From NCBI RefSeq assembly GCF_914767665.1, contig NC_059501.1:25396501-25460500 (forward strand): a stretch of 64,000 bases of DNA, in the 5' to 3' direction. Of this stretch, positions 35,290 through 45,780 are shown piece after piece (the first letter of the stretch is position 1; each line of letters begins with the position of its first letter). The notes beneath the pieces were generated by a model. The model worked only from the letters and a program-made list of their open reading frames with translations, was not told where the DNA came from and searched no databases. The stretch is from Harmonia axyridis (taxonomy: Eukaryota; Arthropoda; Insecta; Coleoptera; Coccinellidae). The translations under genes were made by a program, and so were the position numbers.

Positions 35290-35850
35290 TATTTATTATA
35301 TTGTAGTTACTGTCTGCTCACAGATGGCGCTATGGGTTTCCGATTCACACATACTTTGGCACCGGCGGACAGCGTTGCAACAGAATCACTTCTCCACGTT
35401 GATGTGGGAGGGTTTGTTACCAAATCCGTCATCGGCTGACGTTTGCTCAGACGGAGCCGTAATCGTCCGGGCAAACTTCAGCCGATGACGATTTGGTGTG
35501 AGCGTAGGGTTAGGTAGAGATCGTTGGATAGTCCAACTAATGAGTCCACCAGCGATCTCAGGACGAAACACCAAACCCCTGTGAGGGAGCGCACATCGTA
35601 ACTTTGCTCGACAAAGACTCGCCAAAATATAAAAGTTCCCAGCCAATACATGTGTCTTCTGTCAAGAAGCCGATGAGTCAGCTGAACACTATGTAATGTG
35701 AAGCTGTCCATTGAAAAACGGCTACAACAGCTTGGTACTAGGTTCTTTGAGACAAGTGATGGATATAACACCTAGGAAGGATCAAAGGTAAAGAGGTTAT
35801 ACAATAGATACAAGTCTTAGTGTTTGCAAGGCTAACATAGCTTCATTGAT
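35290..35850 (+). mobile_element. LINE C-terminal relic with a hairpin
   Basis: On the plus strand the frame near 35640 reads NTCVFCQEADESAEHYVM followed by stop and SCPLKNGYNSLVLGSLRQVM, DITPRKDQR. This is the CCHC-like cysteine motif (C-x2-C...H...C) and tail of RNase-H-type LINEs, also found at 52560-53720. Upstream, 35417-35497 forms a hairpin: accaaatccgtcatcggctg continuing acgtttgc is mirrored by gcaaacttcagccgatgac continuing gatttggt. The enclosed minus-strand open frames are shadows. Confidence 0.6.
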
Positions 35851-36036
35851 CTTCACATGGTTAGTGATGGCATCTTGTACGCCGAAAATTACTTGATTGA
35901 TAGAATTAAGGTCTCCAACTCTTCTTGAATACCATATAGTAATGATCTTATTACACCCAGTTCATTATAACTTATTATCTGGTGTAACAAATGCAAAATA
36001 TTGTTTCACCATTTTGAACCCTGTTTGAATCCTTAC

Positions 36037-36294
36037 CTGATCACGCTCGACTGCCCGGTCGAAGAACGGCATTCGACTGTGGCGGCGTCAATGATGGGGC
36101 TTGAGGTAACGGCGGTGATCGCGAAGGGACGGTGGGTAAAAGGTCGGCCCCCGAGTGGTAAGTCGGGATGGCAGGCAGGTACATATGGGGATGGTAGAGG
36201 GCTGTGGCCGTCGAGTAGAAGCCGGCGTATGGTATATGGCGGTAGGCACTGCGGGCTGCCTCAACGGCGGCCCATGTTCGAACCTCCAGAAATG
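36037..36294 (-). CDS. dsx: doublesex male-type C-terminal exon (3' UTR in females)
   Basis: This GC-rich island stands out in AT-rich surroundings and has clean splice sites: acceptor ttgtttcag|CATTTC and donor GATCAG|gtaagg. Joined to the OD2 exon the frame reads IDE-A-FLEVRTWAAVEAARS, then AYRHIPYAGFYS and TALYHPHMYLPAIPTYHSG, then a Pro/Ser-rich end, stopping at TGA (36041-36043). In Drosophila the male junction is also IDE-A, followed by a Tyr-rich segment with MYL and then Pro/Ser-rich sequence. The frame of 83 codons plus stop has C/G-rich third positions, unlike the other two frames, both of which are interrupted. The stop lies only three bases before the donor, so a further non-coding exon probably follows downstream. 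Assignment rests on strand, order, phase and composition. Overall similarity is modest. Confidence 0.72.
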
Positions 36295-36808
36295 CTGAAA
36301 CAAACAATTCATCTTTAAGTTGAGAGCCTTACACCTTCTACTAGTGGAATCAAAAGGTCTTCAATGAAGGAAGTCAGTCTAGAATTAGGCCAACTTGATG
36401 ATATTTTGAGAAGTATGAAAGGTTTTTTTTTGAGGTGTTGGTTAAGTTCAACTAATTTCATTACTTCAATATCGAAAATATACGCGTATTTCTGTTCGAA
36501 TTGTCTGATTTTTCATTCATTACTTGAGAGGGGTTTATACCACGTGACTTTCTTGTGTTCTGCCAAAGTTTAACTAGTCCTCCCTCTTCAGCGTTTTCGA
36601 GATTCCTCTACTTTTCAGAATGAGTGAAGTAAATTCAAGCGTTTCTTTGATTTACCGTCCTTTTCTACAATATGCAAGAATTCAAAATACGTTTTTACGT
36701 CTTCATTTTTGATAACCGTTTTTCATCGTTTGACAAAACCTAGATCTAATTATTTTTTTCTCATTCCAAAAAAATTAGGACTTTTCCTAATGACGTTCCT
36801 AATATGTA
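36295..36808 (-). other. dsx: intronic sequence 5' of the dsx male-type exon
   Basis: Directly upstream (in gene direction) of the 36294 acceptor. It contains the pyrimidine tract and ordinary AT-rich DNA. No transposon is seen until the CAGGGTG end at 36809. Confidence 0.5.
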
Positions 36809-37240
36809 CAGGGTGGGCAAATAAGCAAGGTAAGCGGCTATATTTCAGGATCCACTCATCGTAGAGACTTGCGGTAAAAAATTTTACCACTAAAGTGTAC
36901 AAGAAAACACACTGGAAATTGTTTTGAAGTTTATACCTCTTCCGCTAGGGGGCGTAATAGCTACCGTCGAGTAGAAAAATGAATTTTACTCGAAAATATT
37001 TCATACGAAGTTGAAGAAAAAATATAATGACTGTAATCCTTGGAAAATTCTCTATCTTTTTGAATTCTCACTTTCGATTTTAGGACATCAAATAAGGGTA
37101 GGTGAAAGGGAGAAATCTGTCTGATTGAAGTGCGTGTAACTTCAATTTGGCTCAACATTTTTGAGCAAATTAGATCTCGCCTGGAAGATATTATCTTGCT
37201 GATTGAGGACAAAATATACTCATGATAAATTTGTTTTTGC
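36809..37240. mobile_element. CAGGGTG-family MITE, one end only
   Basis: Starts beside TA with cagggtgggcaaataagcaa, nearly identical to the ends of the 57427-57787 element. The internal sequence (tcatcgtagagacttgcggt, caaaacaattt-like, agtagaaaaatgaatttta, gggtaggtgaaagggagaa) matches that element read in reverse. The second terminus is not visible; the foldback from 37297 follows. Confidence 0.75.
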
Positions 37241-37296
37241 TGCTATCGATAGGGGGCGCTAAGAAGTCAGAAGTTCATTGTCTTGTTCATTTTTGT

Positions 37297-37863
37297 CCGA
37301 AATTTCAAATGTAATGATAGGATTTTCTTAACAGAAAGAGAAATTCCATCGAATTTGCATGAAAAACCTGAAGTTCGCAAAGCGATAGTTTCAGGCGTTC
37401 TGAAGTTATGTCCGAAAGAAAATATTCTTCAACTGATGCACTGCGAAAAACCAAATTGTGTCTTTAAGTTCTGACAGAAACAGAAATCCCATCAAATTTG
37501 TAAGAAAAAACCAAAGGGTCGCAAAGCGATAGCTTCAGGCGTTATGGCCGAGAAAAGATATTCTTCGACTGATGCACTGAAAAACTAAATTGTGTCTTCT
37601 TTCGGCCATAACTCCAGAACGCCTAACTATCGCTTTGCGATCTTTTGGTTTTTTCATACAAATTTGATGGGGTTTCTGTTTCTGTCAGAACTTAAAGACA
37701 CTATTTGGTTTTTTGCAGTGCATCAGTTGAAGAATATCTTCTTTCGGCCATAACTTCAGAACGCCTGAAACTATCGCTTTGCGAACTTCAGGTTCTTTCA
37801 TGCAAATTTGATGGAATTTCTGTTTCTGTTAAGAAAATCCTATCATTACATTTGAAATTTCGG
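37297..37863. repeat. foldback repeat with internally duplicated arms
   Basis: The outer ends ccgaaatttcaaatgtaatg with ataggattttcttaacag are mirrored by ctgttaagaaaatcctatca with ttacatttgaaatttcgg. Each arm of about 270 bp holds two direct copies of a unit of roughly 130 bp (gcaaagcgatagtttcaggc / gcaaagcgatagcttcaggc, then gactgatgcactg). The structure is thus unit1-unit2-unit2'-unit1'. The centre is near 37580. No coding capacity beyond shadow frames. Confidence 0.85.
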
Positions 37864-38178
37864 AGTATAGAGGTATCTGGTACCATTTCGATGTTCTCCT
37901 TGAATTTAATATAATCCGCTTAACATTGATTGTCAAACCTACTCAGCGCATCAGAATTGTATGTGTCAGTGCTTGTGTCAGTTAAAGGACCTAAATTCCT
38001 TTGTGTCTGTATCATTGTCTCAGGCTTTGAAACTTATCATCTTATCATAATTCTATTGCACACTAACTTTTTGAGCAGTAGTTTCCCAAACAGAGATGAT
38101 CGCCTACCGTCACTATAACGAACAAAGAACACTAGAACTTGAAATTTTTATGGTAGTCGCGATTGAGTTTTTAATGTT
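37864..38178. other. non-coding stretch
   Basis: AT-rich DNA between two repeats with no recognisable feature. Confidence 0.35.
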
Positions 38179-38584
38179 TGTTGCGTCAAGTGAATTTCAC
38201 GCAAACTTTACGGGCAGTTGAATATTCATAAAGACGCATTTAGGTCGAGAAACCAACCCCAACAGGTACAGCGAGGCCTAAAAATAGAACAGGAACATCC
38301 TTGGCGCCACATTGGCGCTACATATGGTCATCCTGAAGTCACATCTAAGGGCAACGAACGAAGACGTGGACCAATCAGGGACCTGAATTGCGCTTTGGTA
38401 TGCAGAATCCAAAGCGACGCTTAACATCCCCAGGAAATTGGGGTACCATATTCAGTACGCTCGTAGCTGTTACCTTGTAAACATATAACTTGTACAGCCA
38501 AATTCAATATATTAGTTAAGAAATCCGGTGTTTCATTATCCTAATTTAATAGAATTACAGTTGATCGATTCAACCAAAAACAAT
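38179..38584. repeat. dispersed repeat, uninterrupted copy (natural empty site)
   Basis: From tgttgcgtcaagtgaatttc to ttgatcgattcaacc this 406-bp sequence matches 39139-41098 closely once the 1,551-bp foldback in the latter is removed. Here the run taacttgtacagccaaattc is continuous. Each copy has a 68-codon open frame (at 38218 and 39178), but most base differences between copies change amino acids, so I treat them as non-coding. Confidence 0.85.
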
Positions 38585-39138
38585 GTTCGCAATCTGACTG
38601 AAAGATCCGCAAATATAACCGTTTAATTTTGTTTACTTGATTTCACATTTACGAATTCGATCGATATGAAATTTTGTATTCCGATATAGAATAACAAGTC
38701 CTATGCAAAATGTTATACCGATTGTGTAGGAAAATTTTCTAGGGAAAATTCATGAAGAAAATCGAAAGAAAGACTCATTATGCCAGCGATAACAGACACG
38801 ACCAAGTTGAGTTTTATGCTTGGTGCAAAATTATGTGATGATCATCAGAACCATGGAAAATTCAGGCAGAATATCGAAATGACAACAAATCTGAATCTGT
38901 TGACATTTTGCATAATGTTGAGCGCGTCACAGAATTGCATTTAACATTCAATGTGTGGCTCCTAAGTCCGCCCCCCTTCTACTGTGTTTTAGGGCTTCCT
39001 CCCCTCAAAACCGTTAACCTTACATTTGAAAGATTTATCTATGAGATGTTGTCTTTTAGAGATTTTTGACTAGGTAATTCTACTTGAAAAAATCATGAGA
39101 TATTTTTTCCTAGATCGACACCAAAAGTTTATTATTAG
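38585..39138. other. non-coding stretch
   Basis: Lies between the two copies of the repeat. Near 38815-38910 there is a fragment of the small repeat also seen near 12960 and 60945. Nothing else is recognised. Confidence 0.35.
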
Positions 39139-41098
39139 TGTTGCGTCAAGTGAATTTCACGCAAACTTTACGGGCAGTTGAATATTCAGAGAGACGCATT
39201 TAGGTCGGAAAACCAACCCCTGCAGGTACAGCGAGGGCTAAAAATAGAACAGGAACATCCTTGGATCCACATTGTCGCTACATATGGTCATCCTGAAGTC
39301 ACATCGAAGGGCAAGGAACGAAGACGTGGACCAATCAAGGATCTGAATTGCACTTTGGTATGCAGAATCCAAGGCGACGATTAACATCTCCAGGAAATTG
39401 GGGTACCATAGACCAGTACGCTCGTAGCTGTTACCTTGTAAGCACATAACTTGTACAGGGTGGGCAAATTTCGATGTTTTAGTACTACAACTTTTGAACC
39501 AGAGGAGATAGACAAAATCTGATACCCACTTCTCGATCTCTTTTTCTGAGAAACTAACAAGGGTAGTATTCATTTTTGGCCACCTTCTTTTGTTTTCGAA
39601 TTATAAGCGAAAATTGGAAAAATGGCGATAATGAAAAACTTTTATATCTCCACTAATACTGATGATAGAGCTCTGAAATTAAAACATTATACAGGCACTT
39701 TTTTACGTAGAATCCAGTGGCGTGCTCGTATTTTCAAAAGGGTTTTTAATTACGAAGCTATGACCCAAAGTTATGTTTTTTTAAATGGGAACACTAGATT
39801 TTTGTGCCATTTTCTGAAAGCTTAATTTTTCCTGACTTCAAAAATATATGACATCGTATGATTCGTATCAAAATATTTAACAGAAAATGGTCAAAAACCT
39901 TTTTTTACTTAAGAGTCTCAATATTTCTATGGTTTCAACTGTTGATGAGCCTTTCTATAACAAGAGCATTGTCTTTCCGTCAATCTGAGTATTTCTATGC
40001 TTTTCACTTATTTCTACAAAATTCGAATCTATATTTATTTCATACAAATCGTTTCGAAAAGATGAACGAACTTGGAAAAAGGTTCCTAGGTAACTCGAAC
40101 ACAGTTTCAAATATTCATCTATTGAAATATCGAGAAGAGGTGTCGACTGTGCATTGTGCAATTGTTGTCATTATTAGGTTGAATATTATTTCTTGTTTGT
40201 CCCTTCGTAATTAAAATGTTGAGTTCAATCATATATGCATTGTTTCATATGCTGTTTGAAATGGATTGGTACTTGTGCGTATTGATTCTGGGACCTATGT
40301 AAATAATCTCCTGATACATGCATCTCAATACAACTCTTTCGATTGAAAAATTCGATCTTGTGGTTTCTCCGTTATTTCCAAATCAATTTTTAGATAAAAA
40401 ATTTATAAAACATATCTAGATTCGAATTTTGTAGAAAAAAGTGAAAAGCATAAAAATAATCAGATTGACGGAAGGACACTGCTCTTGTTATGGAAAGCTC
40501 AATTTTTCTGTGTTCATCAACAGTAGAAACCATAGAAATATTGAGACTCTTAGGTGAAAAGAGGTTTTTGGCCATTTTCTATTATTTATATTTATCCGAA
40601 TCATACGATGTTATATATTTTTGAAATCAGGAAAAATCAAGCTTTCAGAAAATGACACAAAAATCTAGTGTTCCCATTTGAAAAAACATAACTTTGGGTC
40701 ATAGCTTCGTAATTAAAAACCCTTTTGAAAATACGAGCACTCCACTGGATTCTACGTAAAAAAGTGCCTGTATAATGTTTCAATTTCAGAGCTCTATCAT
40801 CAGTATTAGCGGAGATATAAATGTTTTTCGATATCGCCATTTTTCCAATTTTCGCTTATAACTCGAAAACAAAAGAAGGTGGCCAAAAATGAATACTACC
40901 CTTGTTAGTTTCTCAGAAAAAGAGATCGAGAAGTGGGTATCAGATTTTGTCTATCTACTCTGGTTCAAAAGTTGTAGTGCTAAAACATCGAAATTTGCCC
41001 ACCCTGTACAGCCAAATTCAATATATTAGTTGAGAAATCCGGTGTTTCATTATCCCAATTTAATAGAATTACAGTTGATCGATTCAACCGAAAACAAT
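39139..41098. repeat. dispersed repeat, copy interrupted by the foldback
   Basis: The flanks 39139-39455 and 41009-41098 are the same repeat as 38179-38584, in direct orientation 960 bp further on. The interruption at a TA is exact. Outside the insert the two copies differ at scattered positions only. Confidence 0.85.
39456..41006. mobile_element. 1.55-kb foldback element with ~600-bp inverted arms
   Basis: Starts cagggtgggcaaatttcgat beside TA and ends with the mirror image beside TA. The arms (39456 to about 40050, and about 40410 to 41006) are alike throughout; shadow frames such as DDRALKLKHYTGTFLRRIQW occur in both. The single-copy centre of about 350 bp has no recognisable gene. The empty site in the neighbouring repeat shows that TA was duplicated on insertion, which fits mobilisation by a Tc1/mariner-type transposase acting on CAGGGTG ends. 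Confidence 0.9.
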
Positions 41099-41112
41099 TA
41101 GAAATAATATAC

Positions 41113-41370
41113 AAAAACGTCTCAGATTAATAACGAAACTGCATCAATATATCCCACATTCCGCCTCCACCACTGATATCGCCCTGACTCCAGATGAATG
41201 CAGTTTGAATAGCCACCAGTTCTTCCCCGATAGCGATAAAATACCTATGCGAAGATTGTGCCTGATCCCGGGGGATAGATTCAGCTTTTCCAGACTGGAC
41301 TACGGCAAAGGTAACTCGGATCAAAACTGCAACAATTTTATCGCTTCTAATTTGGAACGCAGGCGGCTAT
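41113..41370 (+). CDS. unrecognised coding-like frame, possibly an exon
   Basis: An open plus-strand frame without ATG reads LHQYIPHSASTTDIALTPDE, then CSLNSHQFFPDSDKIPMRRL and CLIPGDRFSFSRLDYGKG, ending at a TGA near 41368. Composition is protein-like and the DNA is less AT-rich than its flanks. A possible donor (GGCAAAG|gtaact) sits at about 41310. I do not recognise it; the minus strand is also open over part of it. It may be a host exon or part of a retroelement. Confidence 0.25.
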
Positions 41371-42063
41371 GCTGAGTTCGGTCCTATAAAATTTACGGTG
41401 CCGGAACTCTTAGATCGCTACTGAAATAATGAAGGTCACTAGCTGCCGACCGAGCCTCTAAATGACTGTTTTTCTCCAGGTCGATAATGGCTCCATCATG
41501 TATCGATTTCACGTTGTCGTGAACGAGTCTGGTTGGAATAATGGAAGAGGTCGATTGAATTTAAGAAGAAACAATCTGGACGATCGAGAATTTTCGCAGC
41601 TTTCATTATTGAATTTTCTTATCCTTTCGTTAACATTATTTTTGAGCGCTCGTTACTCAAACATATCGTTTTATCGTTTCGTCACGTTGTCGTCAATTTT
41701 TGGATTTTCGAGCCAAGAAACATCTCAAACGAAAATATTCGGCTCAATACTCATTTTTCAATCGTAGTTCAGAAAATCAGATTTCAGAATGTAAAAGTAT
41801 AATTCAGAAAAAAAATGGCTTTCAGAATGGTTATTTCAATTCCACAAAAACGAAATTGAAACTCAAAATAGGAAGTTGAAATTCAGAAAAACAAAGATAT
41901 AATTCAGAATAGTGGATTGAAATTCTGTATTACGAAAGTTCTTGGTCAACGAACTTTCGAAATTTTTCATCGATTTCAATTGTTTATACGCCAAATTGAA
42001 GATAAATTCTTCGATATTACATCAAACTCCAGAAAAGTATTTCAAAATGTTGACAGCTTATTA
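41371..42063. other. non-coding stretch
   Basis: Includes repeated short phrases of the type aattcagaa and gaaattgaaa (41760-41930), a low-complexity region with attcagaat units. No gene recognised. Confidence 0.4.
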
Positions 42064-43319
42064 AGCCAAATGAAAAGTCCCCGCTCTGATGCACAGATGG
42101 CGGTGCTAGTATTAAATATATGATTTTTAGTTACTACTGAAAATCACATGGATTTAATATCCATATGATTCACAATTGAAGGTTGGTACTAACCAACCAT
42201 CAAACGATACGTGTCAAAATTTGACAGCAGTCCGACCATCAGCTTGTGAGATATTGCGTTGTGAGTGTAGCTACTTTGAAATGAAAATGAAATATTGCCT
42301 TTTGAAGGAAAAAAATCTTGGCTCGATGAAGAGTTTCCGGGGTGTGCACCAGGAAAATCAACCATCATTGATTGGTATGCTAAGTTTAAACGTGGTGAAA
42401 TGAGCACCGAAGACGGCGAACGCGGTGGACGGCCACAAGAGGCTGTCGCCGACAAAAAAATCAAAAAAGTTCACAAAATAATTTTCAATGACCGTAAAGT
42501 GAAGTTAGCAGATATCTGAATGTGTTCATCATATCACTCACGAATATTTGTACATGAGAAAGCTGTGTGCCGCGCGAGCTCACAATCGATGAAAAGCAAC
42601 AACGTGTTGATGATTCTGAGCAGTGTTTAAAGCTGTTTAAGTGAAATGAACCTGAATTTTTGCGTCGATATGTGACAATGGATGCAACATGGCTCCATCA
42701 TTGCACTCCGAAATCCAATTATCAGTCAGCTGAGTAGACTGCACCCGATGAATCGAATCCAAAGAGAGGAAAAACACAACAGTCAGCTGGCAAGGTTATG
42801 GCATCAGTATTCTGGGATGCGCAAAGTATAATATTCATTGAAGACCAACAAAAGGGCCAAACCATAAACAGTGATTATTATATAGCGTTATTGGATCATT
42901 TAAAGGATGAAATCGTTAAGAAACTACCTCATTTGAAGAAAACAAAGGTGCTGGTTCATCAAGACAATGCGCCGTGTCACAAATCAATGAAAACAATGGC
43001 AAAATTGCATGAAATGGGCTTCGAATTGCTTCTGCATCCACCGTATTCGCCAGATCTGGCCCCCAGCGACTTTTTCCTGTTCTCAGACCTGAAAATAATA
43101 CTCGCTAGAAAGAAATTTAGCGCCAATGAAGAAGTATTCGCTGAAACTGAGGCCTATTTTGGAGCGAAAGACAAATCGTACTACAAAAATGTATCGAAAA
43201 AGATACTTGAGATCGCTATAATCGCTGTATCGCCCTCAAAGTCAACTATGTGGAATAATAAAATCGAATTATGAACAAAACAAGTGCTGTGTTAGACCGG
43301 GACTTTTCAATTGACCTGT
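42064..43319 (+). mobile_element. mariner (DD34D) element, degenerate
   Basis: About 1,256 bp between TA dinucleotides. The ends agccaaatgaaaagtccccg and, reverse complemented, caggtcaattgaaaagtccc share the core gaaaagtccc. It contains a plus-strand mariner transposase relic with the standard domain order. The length is close to that of a full-size mariner, so damage is mostly point mutations and small indels. Confidence 0.88.
42281..43274 (+). pseudogene. mariner transposase relic
   Basis: Blocks in order: STIIDWYAKFKRGEMSTEDG and RGGRPQEAV (HTH and linker), VHHITHEYLYMRKLCA, a stop-ridden stretch VDDSEQCLKLF, LRRYVTMDATWLHH (first Asp kept, the usual following Glu now Ala), GKTQQSAGKVMASVFWDAQ, VLVHQDNAPCHKSMKTMAKL (second Asp) and LHPPYSPDLAPSDFFLFSDL (third Asp, spacing 34), then a C-terminus with a frameshift near 43195. 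At least three stops or frameshifts. The second half, from 42798, is open for 158 codons. Confidence 0.88.
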
Positions 43320-43639
43320 TATTTATACAAGGTGAAAAAACATGTATTTGTAGTCCAATTTCTTAACATCCTGTGAAGCCGTCGGGAGATTTGTAGATGT
43401 TACGCTAAGTTTATTACAAAGATCATCTTTTTCATCATCTTTCAGTTTTTATTCCACCTCACATCTTTTGAAATTCAATATCAGTACAATTTGAAATATT
43501 TAGGTCCAAAGATCCTAAATTCCAGAAGAGTCCCCCAATCCAGATAATCACACAAAATTCAATGAAAATTGGATTACTAGGATTACAAGAATTTCACGTT
43601 TGTACTTGCTCATACGTTATAATGTGGAACTGGAGTTGA
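43320..43639. other. non-coding stretch
   Basis: Sequence between the mariner and the Tc1 relic; it may include decayed 5' parts of the latter but nothing is recognisable. Confidence 0.3.
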
Positions 43640-44143
43640 AATTTGTATTGGACTATCTACGACACGAAGGAAATACGCATAGGATATGTCATCAACATCA
43701 TATAAGACAAGACTGGCTTTTACCACAATGGCTCAAAGTACTTTTTTCGGACGAGTCACGTTTCGGTTGAAAAAGTCATAGTCAACGAGAAGGGGTTTGG
43801 AGAAGTCCAGGCAGACTAGAGCGACTCAATTTCGCCAGGGAAGTTGTGCCCTTTCAAGGCGGATCAATAATGTGCTGTTTGGTCGCCGTACCCATCTATG
43901 TAGAAACCATCATTGAACCAATCATTGTTCCTTTGTGCAACGAATTTGGGGATAATTTCATTTATCAGGATGATAACGCCCCACTACACCGCGCACAAAG
44001 GTTTCAAAACATTCTTCAAGAGAACAATATCCAGAGAAGGATGGAACAAAATGCCTGAAAATTTCACTAATGACTTGGTTCGTGGGATCCCTAGGCGTAT
44101 TGAGCAGGTGATCAAAAGAAGGTATGGTAATAAGGACTATTGA
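43640..44143 (+). pseudogene. Tc1-type transposase relic with deleted catalytic segment
   Basis: The frame reads RQDWLLPQWLKVLFSDESRF (first Asp), then REVVPFQGGSIM, then VETIIEPIIVPLCNEFGDNF and IYQDDNAPLHRAQRFQNILQ (second Asp) and ENNIQR. It then jumps, in another frame, to WNKMPENFTNDLVRGIPRRI and EQVIKRRYGNKDY-stop (44141-44143). The block with the third catalytic residue (usually WPACSPDMNPIEN...) is missing, apparently by deletion at ggatggaa, a short sequence likely shared by both ends of the lost piece. Another block is lost after GGSIM. Terminal repeats were not found. Confidence 0.82.
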
Positions 44144-45780
44144 ATTTGGATTCAGTTGTGGAAAACTATAATTAATCAAAAATAAATGATTATTTATTTC
44201 TGATAAATTGATAAATTTAGATTTTTTCTCATTTTTTCTATTTTGTCTCCTCCTATAAGAAGCAAAGAGTAACAAGCAAAGATTTTCTATCAAATACATT
44301 TCAGTTGAAATAGAGGAAAATATTCACGTCATTTCCAACACATGGATTTATTTCGTGAGAAACATAGGGGGGCTAATATGTTTGGCAATGTGTGTATTTA
44401 TTTTTTATTCCAGTCTATTATTTATTAAACACTAAAAGACTGTTACAATATATTCTACTCCAGAGTCTTACAGCTCCGAGATTTTATTTATATGTCTAAG
44501 AACAAGTAATTTCAAGTTTAGTTAATATTCATTATTTAAAAATGTGTGCAGTTTTGAACTCGAGTCTTTTTCGTGGTCCTAGAATTTTAGAGAATAGAAG
44601 GCTTTCTCCTGTGTTTTCCCTGCTCAACTATTTCTCTCTCCATTTCTCCATTGTGACATCACCGGGAAGTATGGATATTCCACAGAACTGAGAAAGCCAA
44701 TAAAAAAATCAAAACCAGTTAAATCTCCTCATTAGACCGGAGGTAATACGATCTCCAGCCACATTTCTATCGCCTTTCTTCATGCCTGTTTGAGTGGAAC
44801 CTGATCTCGGAGCAAAACAAGATTTGCTTCGGCAATTTACCATCGACTTTGTATCGGCTAACTGGTAAAAGTAGCAAAATATCTTGCCGAACCCCAACGG
44901 AACACAATTGCGTACCGAAAACACAGGAAACTCAAGAACAAATGAACATACATTTATTGCCAATAGTTTACAAACAAAGCCGATGGCGAGAAGTGTGAAT
45001 AAGTTTTTAGGAAACCATGCGAAGCGACTGTACGGTGCCTCGCCAGTGAAATGTTTTGAAACAACTGCACAGAATCGTTAAAGTGTAATTTACGACAACC
45101 GTAAATGCAAAGGTTATAATATTTTTAGTATGTGCATATGCATGCTTTTACTATATTGATGCATTATGCCTCGACGTACGGCTGAATAACATGTACGATC
45201 TCGTTTCGCACAATGTCTGGTTTGTGCGCAGGTCGCATTGTTGCTGGAATTAAGTAGAATCGACCTCCAGCGAGCAGGTCTATATTCGTTCGAATTAAAC
45301 CTGAAATTGCGTCAAGTTTGATGGTGGAATTCTAGAATATTGTTCTGGATAGTTTTGCGAACGCCATCGAGTTATGTTGGCACTTAAAATGGAAGGCTAG
45401 GAGAATCTTTGTTCAAATTCATCAGATGTAACTTTTATATTGCAGCTCGGCGGATAGGAGCCTTCGTTTTATTTTCGAGGATGTAACATTATACAAGCAA
45501 TTTCGAAAAGGTGATGTCAAACCTCTGCAATTTTAAGAGGCATTCAGAGGGAATTTTCTGCATAAACTTCCACTCAACTGGAATTTCTCTCTATGCGATT
45601 TTGATTTAAGTGGATTCGAAGTGGAACAAAAATCAAACAATATTTTTTCATGATTTATAGAAACAATTATTATATCGTCTTGGTATCAATTATTGGTGGT
45701 CTCTATGTTTTCGGTTAATTTTTTCTGAGATGGAGCCCTAGTTTTCTGTCTGACCGCAGCCTCTTTGGTGAGAAAAGAAT
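44144..45780. other. non-coding stretch
   Basis: No gene recognised. Weakly protein-like frames on both strands around 44709-45080 overlap each other and have no support. The start of this stretch may include the 3' untranslated end of the Tc1 relic. Confidence 0.35.

Noticed and set aside
36088..36318. Overlapping frames on both strands of the GC-rich exon
   Set aside because: Both the plus-strand frame (36001-36318) and the second minus-strand frame ignore the splice sites and have poorer third-position bias than the dsx frame.
38218..39384. Two related 68-codon frames as a gene pair (38218-38424 and 39178-39384)
   Set aside because: They lie in copies of one repeat, and most differences change the amino acid, so there is no sign of protein constraint.
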